From the NCBI GenBank assembly GCA_023078555.1, contig CM041198.1, positions 3,147,354-3,211,353 of the forward strand: a stretch of DNA of 64,000 nt, in the 5' to 3' direction. Source of the stretch: Ulva prolifera. Its lineage: Eukaryota > Chlorophyta > Ulvophyceae > Ulvales > Ulvaceae. Both the position numbers and the translations under genes were made by a program. Each line of letters opens with the position of its first letter. Positions within the stretch are counted from its first letter, which is position 1. Shown piece after piece: positions 22,629-33,658 of this stretch. A model generated the notes under the pieces. It worked only from the letters and a program-made list of their open reading frames with translations, was not told the DNA's origin and ran no database searches.

Positions 22629-25259
22629 CTCTCCCGCACCGCTGGCGGCGCGTTCTGCTGCCGGCAGACGTGGCGTGCCGTGCGTGCTGGGTGCCGCAGC
22701 GGCAGCGTGGGGGGCCGCAGGAGTACGGCGTGTGGGTTCGCTGTTGAGTGCCCGTGGTGGCAGTTCCGCGGTGGCAGTTGTGCTTGCGCGGGGTGCATGT
22801 CTGCGCGTGTGCGACTCTTGTGGCGGTCGATGGGAAATGGTCGTTGGTTGAGGCGAATGAGGTTGGCCTGCGGGCGTGGCAGGTGGGCCGAATGCGGTTT
22901 TCAGTTTGGGGGGTGGGGCTGGGGACCATGGCCGAACCGCATGATCGGTTGCATGGCATATACTCAAGGACACCGGGGGGGAGGCACCTGTGCGGGTGCC
23001 TGTCTGCAGCTGGTGTCTGGTGTCTGGCTAGCATCTGCGGATGCTCTGCTCAGCAGGTCACATGGCCGCGCGCATGTGTGTGCGCATGTGTGTGTGGTGC
23101 GGCCGTGCTCGGCAGATCACACGACCGCGTGTGGGGTGTCGCTGAGCAGAGCGAACGGGACGCTTCGGCAAGAGGCAGGATCGGATTGCGGAGAAAGCAG
23201 GAGACGGTGCAGGAATGAAGATTCAGCTGGCGGCGCAGCAGAGCACGGTTGCGCGTGGCTGCTGGGGAACGGCATCATGTTGGGCATGTGATCGTGGAGG
23301 CCGCGGCCCACACCCGGATGTCGGGTATGCGCCGCGTGAGAGTTCTGCCGCGCACAGCGTGTAGCAGGAACCGATCGTTGCAATCTATCATTGCGTCCGA
23401 TCATTGACATGAGAGGGAGAGAGCCGGGGCAAGCGGTGCGTGGAATCGCCTGCGCGGTGGCGGCATGGCCGCTCGCCAGCAAGGCCTGTGATCAGCGGGT
23501 TTATAAGGGCGGCTGCGACTGCCCATGCGGCATGGTTTGTGTGACAAGAGAGGACGAAGCAGATCGCGTGTGTGCTCAAAGCGGCTGGGGACTGCGGCGT
23601 GGGGTGAGGCAGAGTGGTGCGGAGCATTGCGAGGGATGGGGTCAAGCAGCTTCGGCACTGGCGACCTGATGTTGTGTGTTACAAAGACAAAGCCAGAGGT
23701 AGGTGGCACCGCAGGGCCTGTTGTTGGTGTTGTGTGCGTGCTCTCACATATAGGCTCATGAGATCGCATGTTCATCTCATGTCGAGTGCTGGGCGTCATT
23801 CGTCCTCCAGAGAATCGACATGCATGTCGACTGCCATGATTTTACCGGCTTAGCGTGTAAAAAATGTCACTGTACAGCATTGGCACTGTGACGGCTGCTG
23901 TGCGAGAGAAGACGCGCTGGAGAGGGATGCATTCGACTGCTGTGATAGTGGTGCTAGCAGCTGGGTCTACATGGCCCGACGTTCAGATCTGCCCTCAGAC
24001 TGCCCGGGCACTGGACCCCTTCTGCACTGCGGCTGTGAAGACATTCGCGACTGTATAGATCGCATAACACTGCAGGAGCAGCCCAGAACATGGCCGTCTG
24101 CTTGTATTGGCATGTCTCGTGGCAGCATAACACACTGCTCCCTTGGCTCGGTGCAGTCTCTCTGAAGAGGCTTGATCTGTTGTGTGTTACAAACTGTCCA
24201 AAGGACGGCAGTGTACACGTCCTTTTATTGCAAGCAGTAATCACGATACAGCACCCAGTACAGCTACTCCCTCTGTCTCGGTACACAGCTAATCTCCACA
24301 GGTTGAGGTATGACCGGAAAGCCCCTACACGCTCTCACAGAGATGACACTTACTGTGGTGATCAGTCTTGTCGGGCTGCTTTCCCCGTGGCGGTACTTCC
24401 ACGCGGGCCGGACGTATAGCACACAATAGTAAGTTATATAGCATGTGGGCCTGGTGTGATGGGGCCCTCCACACCAAACTCCCCCCTGCATGGTGCCGAG
24501 AGCGCCAGCTCACTTGGGGCTGTCCTTTGGTCCGTCCCTGCAGCTGCAACCTCACAGCCCTGCTTTCCAGCTGATCCCGCCGAAGCCGGTGATCACGAAG
24601 GCAGTGGGCGCGTGTGGACCTATTTATCTGAGGCGTGGACCAGCTGTCAGGATTCAGCGGTAGAGATTCAGTGTGTCAGCACAGCAAAGCAGTGTAGCCT
24701 TGTGTGAGGTGCTCTCTGTTTTGTCTATGCTGCAGCATGTGCGCTGTGTGTACTTTGTTACTCATCTGTGTTAATGCTGCGTGCTGCAAGTTATCTGCAT
24801 GTGTCGCCATAGTCGGACATCTGACACGATTGCATTCGTCTATCTCTACATCGAGATACCCTTGTATCGACACGTTGGTGAAAAACACATATGCACTCGC
24901 TGTGTACACATTGGGAAAGGCACATCTGGTCACACTGTTATGTTTTTGTCAGGAATCCGCTGCAAGGAGACTCTTGCACTGAAGCTACAGCGCGCTGACT
25001 TGTCCACGTTGTGTCCACAGGCCCACTCAAGCTGTCGGCCGGGGTGCAGGAGCCATCCCGTGTGACAGCAACAATGGGCCAGTGGCCTTGCTCAATTTGG
25101 AATGAGATGGTCTGCGTTCGCTCGAGATCAATGTATCCGACAACGGCATCCTAGATCAGGCCGGACAATGTTCGCCTGATCACAACGTTGTGCACATTCG
25201 GGCTATAGAAGTTGCGAGGCTGTCCCGTTACGTTGTCAGGGCAAGTGTAACCTTGTACA
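22629..25259. other. intergenic stretch, no supportable gene
   Basis: This region of about 2.6 kb has open frames on both strands up to about 200 codons in its GC-rich left part (for example 22680-23291 on the plus strand). They are rich in Cys, Trp, Arg and Gly in the way of non-coding GC-rich DNA, and lack splice partners. A TG/GC simple-repeat patch (GCATGTGTGTGCGCATGTGT) lies near 23073. Confidence 0.35.
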
Positions 25260-26045
25260 ATGCTTAGCACGCCTACAGCGCGTGCCGTTCTCGGGGTTAG
25301 TGTTGCCGGAATCGCTGGAATTTGCTGGTCTGTCCGCGATGTCAAAGCGTGCGATATCCCTGAAGACAGTCTTCTCAACTATGTATCTCAAACGCAGAAA
25401 GTTTGGTACTCCGACTGCTATTCTGCTCCGGTCAGGAAACAGGAGAGGCGTGTTGGCAACGCTGGCGCAGTCGATGCTTTGTGCAAGGCGTTTTTTAGGT
25501 GTGCCCGGGTGCTCCTCAAACTGTATGGTTTCAAAACATTGTTCAGTGGATGTCTGTATCGGCTGCACATGGTATCATGTGCATATGATCCTCGGTGGTG
25601 TGCAAGCCCCTAGGTGGTGATTATGGCGTCAGCACACATGTTTGCATATGGGCTCACGTTGCATATGTGCAGGTCCTGGCCCATGCAGGCAGAACTTTGG
25701 CTGATTGCGTGCGCCGGCCATGCGCATCCTACAGACACGCAGATTCTGCAGACCCAGTTCGCAGAGGAAGACAGCGTTTCTTTATTCCGGGTGGCTCTCA
25801 GAGGCCCTGGAGAGATCCTATTTGACTCATACAACACGTTCGCATTCACGTGGATGAGCGTGTCCAGAGATAGCGAAGGTTCAATCTCAGAAATTAAGTT
25901 TGGAAGTGCCTTGACTGGGGCAGGCTACCGTGGAGTACCACTGCAAACATACATGATGTATCAGCTGCTCATGCCGTTCCACTATGTTTACTCGCGGGTG
26001 CTGATTGCTCAGACTGCGAGGCAATTGGCAATCGACTTACAGTGA
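25260..26045 (+). CDS. DUF2867-like conserved protein
   Basis: Two exons, 25260-25498 and 25673-26045, join in phase (AG|G) to 203 residues. The N-terminus (ARAVLGVSVAGIAGICWS) is a short hydrophobic segment that could be a membrane anchor or part of an organelle presequence. The rest follows the layout of DUF2867-type proteins: QTQKVWYSDCYS near the start, a helix AVDALCKAFFRSWPM, then FAEEDSVSLFRVALRG, ILFDSYNTFAFTWMSV, ISEIKFGSAL, and a C-terminal helix MPFHYVYSRVLIAQTARQL. The biochemical role of this family is unknown. It lies 570 bp upstream of, and on the same strand as, the plastid membrane protein gene. Family assignment rests on remembered layout, not on a search. Confidence 0.7.
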
Positions 26046-26615
26046 TGCGCTCAGGGTGATTCCCAGGACAGCCTTCCTTGAAACAAGCCAAGGTAACAGG
26101 CTATCGATCACTTTCTCGATGATGGATCCGTCCTGTCCACTATTCCGGCCTCGAGTTCGTGCACAAGCCGTGCGTGCGGCCGGGGTGCTTTGGCAAAGCA
26201 TCAGCTTGTGATTATGGCTATCAGCAATTCGGATAATCCCATGCAACATTTGTGGAGACCACGCCAGTACGTCTCTCAATCTACTGAGTGTCGATCATGG
26301 ATCTGTGCATGATTTCTAGATCCACGTGACATATACACGACACTGTGCAGGTGTTGTGGGGTGTCTACATGGACTCGATGTCCCCGCGGTCGGTGACAGT
26401 GCATCAAGGGTCGAAACTGTCGGAGCGCCTCGGGTAGTTGTGCACGATATCAGATGAGCGCCTGAGTGATATCTGCGGATGTTCATGTCGTCGAACCTCT
26501 GATCTGCGCGGCGCCTTTCCGCCTAGGCGCTGCGTCAATCACTGCTTTATTAGACACAAAGCAACAAGCAGAACAGCTGCCATCGCAGTCTAATCTTTCT
26601 GCTGCAAGTGCTAGG

Positions 26616-27685
26616 ATGTCGCAGTGCCAGTTATGCAGCAGTGGCATGCTGCTTCAACAGTGTAGCAGGTTTCGTGTCTGCGGCACTCGCATGACCGGCA
26701 CCGGTCTCAGGGAAGGGCCTTTCGCTCATGATGGCTGTAAGTTTCATGTCATCTCGAGATCTGGAACATGTGGCAACGGCGCTGACGGGCTGGCGCGATC
26801 GACTGTCGTCCGAGCACAAAATTTAGGAAGTACTGAGATGCTCGTGGGAGATGTTGTTCTTCTGATTGCTTTCTGCTTGTACAAGCAGATCATGGCAATC
26901 GTGATGGCTCCGTCGTTTCCTGGCTGGCTAGCTCCGTTACATTTTGACCCAGTCCGTTTTGAGGAGCTCGTAGGCTTCATCGTGACAGTGGCCGGAACCT
27001 GGGTGGCCTGCAGCAGTCTGCTGGGTGACTACAGGAATTCTTCACCAAGTGTGTTCATCGTTTTCTGGTGTGATCGGGACTGTGACGTGCAACATGCAAG
27101 TTTGTTTGAAGACTTCATGGTGCAAGCATGCAGATATGCAGCAAGCCCTCACCCGAGCATGCAAAACTTGGCTCGCGAGTATGCCTATAATTGCCGCACA
27201 GCTTGTTCTTGCAACTGCAGCTGAGAACGGTAGCTTGGTGATGGACGAGCGCTTTGCACAACACTTGCCTCTGGTGCGCTCACCCGGACTCTAGAACAGG
27301 CCCTGGTGACAGCCTATGCCGTGATAAGTGTGCCTGAAGGAAAACGTCGTGTGCATCATGTTGCTGATCTGACTCTCTTGAATGTGTGCAGGCAGCGTCA
27401 GGTGTTGGAGAACCGTTTGTGTCAGCCGCTGGCATCCTCGGGGTCATGGCTATCTGGCGAACATTTTACACTGGCTTCATGGACTGGACGTTCTTCCTTG
27501 CTTACGATGCGTCGCGCAGCAGCGAAAATCCTGGTGACGAGGCCCAGGCCTGGATCGAGTCTGTCGCAGCCATCTCAGTGCTTGTTGTCCTGTGTGGCTC
27601 TGCAGCCTTCGCTGCCAACTTTGCTTTGAATCCACTATCAGAGGTCCCGTCACTGGACACCTTTGTCAGAGCTTCTTCTCCGTAA
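26616..27685 (+). CDS. plastid-targeted multi-pass membrane protein, family unnamed
   Basis: Exons 26616-27048, 27134-27273 and 27392-27685 join in phase to 288 residues. A Ser/Arg/Gly-rich transit-like leader ends in LARSTVVRAQN, a typical stromal processing context. Membrane segments follow: VGDVVLLIAFCLYKQIMAIVM, then FVTVAGTW-like (GFIVTVAGTWVACSSLL), SMPIIAAQLVLATAAEN, FVSAAGILGVMAIWRTFY and VLVVLCGSAAFAANFAL. The motif APSFPGWLAPLHFDPVRFEE between helices 1 and 2 looks like the family signature. I believe similar proteins exist in plants and algae, but I cannot name a characterised one. The first donor could be at 27027 (GTGACT) instead of 27049; the latter keeps the frame with more natural sequence. 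Start codon chosen at 26616 because the open frame upstream of it does not look like a leader. Confidence 0.78.
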
Positions 27686-30576
27686 GATCCATAGGGATCA
27701 GAAGAACTATAAGGATCGCGTTGGGTGAGGGCAGCATTTTGGCAAAGCCTTACAGCAGGCGGCATTTGATGCCAGCGAAACAGCAACTGCTACAGCATTG
27801 TTGCGTTGAGAACATTGCTAGAGAGCTATGTGCTACTACTTTCATAGACCGGGTGCTTGTGCTCCCTGGTATTCGGCGAGTCATATGTGGTCCAGCAGTC
27901 TGATGGATGGGCATAATCCCTCTCTGGGATCAAGTATGAGCAGTTACATATTGCGGACAATTGCTTTTCAAACTCATTTGTGGCAGAGTAAGCCAATGTG
28001 ACGTGAGGGCACCGATGTGACAACTTGGCACATACTGTCCTGCCTGTGTGTATGCCACCTTCAATAATGAGATGGAACGTCCTGTATGAATTCATCCAAT
28101 CTCTGATTCGGTGGTTTCAGGATGCTGCATATTTCAGTTTGCTTCTTGTGCTTGCGACGGGAACGCTGCCAGATGCTCATACGTAGCGGCAAGTCCCCCT
28201 GCAGAAGCTCTGGCTGCTCACTGTCAATGATACGTCTGGAAATCGAGAATCACGGCGTTGCAGACGAACAATCTAGATGACATCCAGTGACTAGCGATTT
28301 GCTGTATTGCCTAATTGACCCTGACGTTTGAGAGTGTCAGAATAGGATGACTACTCACACCACTGCTGCTCGACAGACGGTGCAAGCAGCACATACTGTA
28401 CCATTTTCCATATCGTTGCTAGTGATACACAGTGTTAGACCATACGAGACGTTAGTCTTGGTGGCAGATGGAGCAACTTCTCTGCATACGACACAAGGCT
28501 GGCATTCCAGTGATGGCGCTCGACCCAGCAGCTCGTCAACTAGCTACACATGGGGATTTCATCAGCAGTGATGAAAATTTTTGTGCTGAGCAGGTGTGGC
28601 AGTGGACACGGTACATCCCATGGGCTTGTACTGGGCCTCGGCTGGGATTAGACTTGACATCTGATATTGGCATCGCGTTGCAGGTGTTGGATGCCCACCT
28701 GAGCATGAGCCAACATCAGGCAGAGCAATTGAAGTCTCACTGAATGCATCCAATGCCAGACCAGCCCGACTCATGCAATTCAAAGAGGGTGCATGTTCAG
28801 CCTGTGAGGGTCACCGACCAATTGCCACGATCGACACCAACTGCCATGTCAATTCAAAGTGCCGGCGCGCGACAGCAACAGAGGTCCGCATGTTTGATGA
28901 CCCGAAGCATGTGTTTCGGTGTCTGGTCACCTGGTGGCGCCTCATATCTGTATGCCGAGCCTCGATTATGTAAGAATGCATATATACACACAAGCGTACA
29001 CACGTACCAACGTACACATATATGCTTGGTCATACATCGAAATTCGCTGTCTAGGTGATCCACCGAGCTATTCATTGATCTTGCTGGTGTGCTATGATCA
29101 GACGTTGCAACATCACCGAGACGACGTGCTTGCGAGACTGGAGCTTGTTTGACAGGCCTCCCCTGTGTCCATGATGCAGCTGTGCAAGGTGCCATTGGCG
29201 TGCCTGCAAGGCCTAGCTTGCGATGGAGGCTTTCCAGTAGAACAAGACCACGACACATGGCCGGCCGCTGCTGGCGCAAACACCAATACGCAGCTCTCCT
29301 TGGGTGATTACATGGCTGGGTGAATTCAGGCAGCAAAACCTCCAGCAATAGTGTCAGATCAAGGTATCCATGCCAAGTGCAAGGCATACCAAAGCTCCAG
29401 TCGCAAATTCAAGGGTATGCCACCCCAGAGTTCCTGAAACACCTGGATCAGTTCGAAGCTGTTCACTCTGGTAGATTGCCTCTGCGTATCAATCCTCATG
29501 CACCCACGTTTTGTGCTGCACGTGGACTTTCTGCCATGGAGGCTCATGTGGTGGATCGAGATGTCCGTCTCTGAGACGTCGCTGAGTGAGTCGTCACACT
29601 GCCAACTTGCCCGAACTGATGCCCGTCCGTGAATACTTCCATTGACCACTGACTCCGTCATATCTTGTTCAATTCGAGGCCTGTGAGGCAACGCCGCAGC
29701 AGAACCATCACCTTACCATCACCAGATTTTCCAGTACACTCCGAAAGAGTTTCCGGTGGAGCAGGTGCAGCGGCCCTGGCGCTATGATCCCCACTAGTTG
29801 TGTGTGTACGTGTGTCAACACTGCACAGCTGCAACGGCTCTCTGGAGCTGCAGTCTTCAACATCAGTTCCGAACATCAGCTGATGTCTAGAATACGACAT
29901 GTAATATGCCACACATTCCCTGTCGTAGTATCTCGGTTTTGTTTCTGATGGCTGCGCCTGGGAACCATGACCAGACCTCTGACCCGCAGCCACCAAGATC
30001 TCGAATGGTGCCTCCTGTAAGCACGCACGTGTATGGCACATCTGCGATGAGGCACGAGGTAGCTGGGAGCGGCAAGCGGGTCGTCGTGATCGCTGGTCCT
30101 CGATGAAGCGGCAACAGCGGGCCTGCACTCTCACGCGCACTGTGCGATCTGCACAGGCCAAGCTCTCATGGACCTGGCGTGCGATTCACCGCGGGCCTGT
30201 CTCTACCGTCAGCATACACACGCATATGCACATACGTGTCCCCTCGCAGACTCAGTGTGACCAAGGGCCGCGGGCGTGGTGGCTTGGGGGAGTGCTTGAA
30301 CGGGCTCACAGAGTTCCTGCCACCTCCCTGATCAAAGACTTACCATAACATACCACGGCCACACGACAGCCAAGATGCCCTGGAAGCGCCCCTCCCCTGT
30401 CGAACAGCAACACAAGTCGCCAGCATGCAGCCATGCTCAGCCGCCGCCCGCATACTTCGCCACTCGCTCCCCCACACACTTCCACGCAGCCGAGCACACC
30501 CACAGCCGCATCACCGCGGCAAATGCTCAGCAGTCACGCGGCAGAGCCACACCTGCACCCACGCAGCACGCAGCAG
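27686..30576. other. 2.9 kb without a firm gene; weak coding signals on both strands
   Basis: Protein-like open frames include 28468-28743 (+; PVMALDPAARQLATHGDF), 29359-29691 (-; NSFELIQVFQELWGGIPLN) and 28854-29387 (-). Minus-strand frames between 30161 and 28854 might be exons of one gene, but I could not make the phases agree. A short CA/TA-type repeat lies at about 28980-29030. Confidence 0.3.
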
Positions 30577-32192
30577 CTAGGAGAGCGCGACGCGGCGGCG
30601 CTCGCGCGCGGCGAGTTGTGCCACGATGCCGGGGTTGCCCTGCTCCACGGTCGACTTGAGCGGTCGGTGGCGCAGGCGGTTCGTCGTCATGTAGTGCCGA
30701 TGCGGCGGCGCGGCGTGCTCCGGAGGCGGCATGTGGTTCCGCCTGCGGGGCAGGCTGTCAGTCACTGCACTGCTCGGGCGGGAGGCGGGAGTGCAACTCC
30801 CCCCCGGCGCTCATGCATGAGTATACAGTGTAAGACTCATATGGCTGTCGTAAAAATACACCTGTCTATGCCCGGCTGTCGTGAAGATACACATGGCCAG
30901 GCCTGTCACCATGCAAGCCCAGATCTCACATCACATATCTGCGGCGATGCCGCGACATCATATCCCCCACACCACCGCTTCCTTGCAGTGTTGGGTCATC
31001 GGGCCCGATCACATAGAACAATTCCGCATATCCAGTTCTATTTGTTGGGTCGCATCCCTGGACACGCTGCAATGCGACCCACCACGGCGTCCTTGCACGC
31101 CGCGACGTGCGACAGATCCAAGATGTAGTCGGACAAGTGTCCGATAGGAATATGGGCACTTCGTCCACATTATCTCGGAGATGACTCTGCCAAGGCGGAT
31201 TCGAACGATCGGGCGAGCAGACACATCCACGTGGCAACACCTCCCCTTGTACGGTGCAGCTGCGCCGACCCAGTAGCCACTGCTACACGCCGTGGTTGCT
31301 CGCGTGGCGGCCAGTCGTTGCTATGAGTTGCTTTGTTCAGTAGCTCTGCCATACAATGGCCTGATATGTAAAGTAAAGTAAATCTATGTTGTCAAATCAG
31401 CACTTGTAGCCACCGCGGAAGTGCGCGGTATCCTAACTGTCCTGCTGTGCAGGGCCCGTGCGCTCACAGGTGCCGTGTAGCAAACAGGCAGTGCCGCAGG
31501 CTGGACGTCTTCAGTGCCGGACTGCCTGCAGCAACGGCCGCATGCCACCGACGCGGTCCCCCAGCATGCACCACCGCCTCGGCCCAGCAGCCCGGAAGGT
31601 GGGCCTGGTGTGCAGCACCTCGCCACAGCGGTCACAGCACGCAGCATGCGCCGCGGGGCCCCCGCCGGTCCAACACCACCCCGCCCCACTGCTGGCAAGC
31701 CCAGACCCGGCTCCACGGCAGCATGCGGGGGCTGCCATCAAACCCCCACCCTCCTGGACTCAATATCTCACTGCTCTGAATGTGAAAGACAACAAACCCC
31801 CCCCTTGGTGACCACGCCCGCATCGAGCCCACCCAGCTCTCCACAGCCGCCCGACCTTGCAGAGATATATAGCTGGCGATCATGCATAGACATTTGTGCG
31901 CTGTGGCTATGGCGCTGTTCACAGGCGCCAGCTGGGGGAAGCCTGGTCCGCTGGTATGCGCACTGTGCTGGGGGGTGTCACAGGGAGCGGCGGCACACCG
32001 TGAAGCGACGTGGTCCTTGCGGCGGCGCGTGTGCGCAGCCGCCAGCTCGGCGGCGGTCGGCGTGCGGGCGGGCATGGTGATGCCGTTGCAGGTGACGGTG
32101 CGGCTCGCAAGCGCCGCGTAGGCGAGCGAGTGGGTCCTGCATGCACGCTGCCGCGTAAGACCCCGGCCGTTCAATTGTTTAAACGCCCGCAT
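30577..32192 (-). CDS. small basic protein of unknown family, two-exon model
   Basis: Exon 1 (32192-31999) ends at a GTGTGC donor in phase 2. Exon 2 (30742-30577) begins after CCGCAG and closes the frame to 119 residues. The protein is Arg/His-rich: TPTAAELAAAHTRRRKDHV in exon 1, MTTNRLRHRPLKSTVEQGNP and VAQLAARERRRVALS at the C-terminus. No family is recognised. The intron of about 1.26 kb is long for this window, so additional exons may exist between 31.0 and 31.75 kb. The plus strand of the same DNA also has long frames, so strand is inferred only from phase agreement. Confidence 0.35.
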
Positions 32193-32510
32193 AAGATCTC
32201 CCGCTGCGCATGTGACATGGCGCATGACAACTGAGGTGAGGTCTGAATACACTCAGCCGAATCCTGAAGAGGCAATTGACAGCTCCGGGGAAGGTACGGA
32301 AGCGCATGTCGGCCCGCGTGTGGTATGCCGGCCCACGCAGAGAGATCATGAGTCCGGAGCGCCTCGCCCGCGCATACCGGAGGCGAGCATCTGCAACCTG
32401 AATGTGAGGACGAGTGCCTGATGAGACATGCCAGTGAGCCGGGCGCGGGGTGCAGCTTTGGTGGGGTCGCTTGAGGATGCGTGGTGCAGGCGTCGCGGTG
32501 GGAAGAGCAG

Positions 32511-32528
32511 TAGGGCTGTAAATTTAAC
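32511..32528 (+). repeat. left terminal inverted repeat of hAT element
   Basis: TAGGGCTGTAAATTTAAC, exact reverse complement of 33633-33650. Confidence 0.95.
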
Positions 32529-32959
32529 ATATGGGGGCAGGGTTTAACGTTAATTAACAAAGCTAAAGTAAAATAAAAGTAAAACAGGCTAAAAAATCTT
32601 TACTTTAAACGTGTTTTAAACTAGTGTTTTCCTGCTTTACCAGTAAAACTGTTAAACATGTCGAGGAGGCAGTTTCGGCCAATGGCACGGCACAAACACG
32701 GCACAAACACGTCCACAGCCACCTAGATACACCTATTGCACCGCCTATCAATTATCTGCGTCTCCTGAGCAACTTGACGACGATGGAGATGCTCCTAGGC
32801 TGTCAGACTGCAGGCCACATGCTACTGCACCCTCGTTCGAACAGAATTCTGGCACACCAGATCCAGAAGAGTCTTCCTCATACACTTCATCAACAAAACC
32901 AAGCAGATGTTCAAAACATCGAATTTCGTCAACAGCTGCATCATTATCGCCTAGGTGAC

Positions 32960-33273
32960 GGAGGTTGATTTTGGTGTACTATGGCGTTGCCAGCGTACTG
33001 CTTTTCATTGACCTTCTCTTGGAGGTCAAGTTGTCTAGAAATATATTCCACAGCCGCTCCACAGTTGCACAGCAGGGCTTCGAAGACATGATTTCAATGG
33101 CAGCCTCTCTCGAGCTCGGCAAACTTTTCAACAACACCACGAGACACAACATCAGTCGCAACTGGCGTTCTGCGTAGATTGGAGCCACCTACATCTGCCG
33201 AATCAGCCAGATTTGCCTCATCGGAACTTTCAGTCTCTTGCAGAGGTTCAGCAGGACGTTTGTCTTGTGCCAT
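32960..33273 (-). pseudogene. broken reading frame inside the hAT element
   Basis: On the minus strand an ATG near 33273 opens a frame (MAQDKRPAEPLQETESSDEA) that runs through an acidic stretch and VVSRGVVEKFAELERG, then meets a stop. Protein-like sequence resumes in the same frame with CNCGAAVEYISRQLDLQEKV. This resembles the N-terminal part of a transposon-encoded protein, but I cannot assign it to a transposase. It has at least one in-frame stop and no visible catalytic part. Confidence 0.4.
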
Positions 33274-33632
33274 GTCTGGAAGTTGCTCACTGCCAAATCA
33301 GTGACAGGTGCACACGGGCTACGGAAACTGACTCCCACAGCATGAGCAAGCGCACAGCGACACGGATTTAAGTACTAGGAGCCAGCAACAGGTGTGCTGT
33401 GAGTCATATCATGACCACCGTGCTTTGTTAGTGATGTTTGTCCTGTGAGGTCGGTCAAAGCCATCAGAATGCAGCCCTTTTTGGCTTCAACTTTGGTTTT
33501 AAAGCACCCTTAAAGTTAAAATGCGTTAAAGTAAAATAAAAGTAAAATGACCCCTTTAAAGCCTCGAAATCGTTTTAACGTTAAAATTGTAAAGTAAAAT
33601 AGCATTTTAAACTCCGTTAAAATGCGGGTCAA

Positions 33633-33650
33633 GTTAAATTTACAGCCCTA
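33633..33650 (-). repeat. right terminal inverted repeat of hAT element
   Basis: GTTAAATTTACAGCCCTA on the plus strand, exact complement of the left end. Confidence 0.95.
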
Positions 33651-33658
33651 AAGAGCAG

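Larger units (their letters stand above)
32503..33658. mobile_element. hAT-superfamily DNA transposon with 8 bp target-site duplication
   Basis: The element spans 32511-33650 (1140 bp). Its ends are a perfect 18 bp terminal inverted repeat, TAGGGCTGTAAATTTAAC, and it is flanked by the identical octamer AAGAGCAG at 32503-32510 and 33651-33658. An 8 bp duplication with YAGGGnTGTAAATTTA-like ends is diagnostic of hAT elements. Both subterminal regions are rich in GTAAAATAAAAGTAAAA-type repeats. The interior is too short for a hAT transposase of about 600-800 residues, and none is recognisable, so this looks like a non-autonomous or internally deleted copy. The intact ends and duplication suggest fairly recent insertion. 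Confidence 0.93.

Noticed and set aside
22680..23291. 203-codon plus-strand frame
   Set aside because: Composition (Cys, Trp, Arg, Gly) is typical of translated GC-rich non-coding DNA; no splice partners or motifs.
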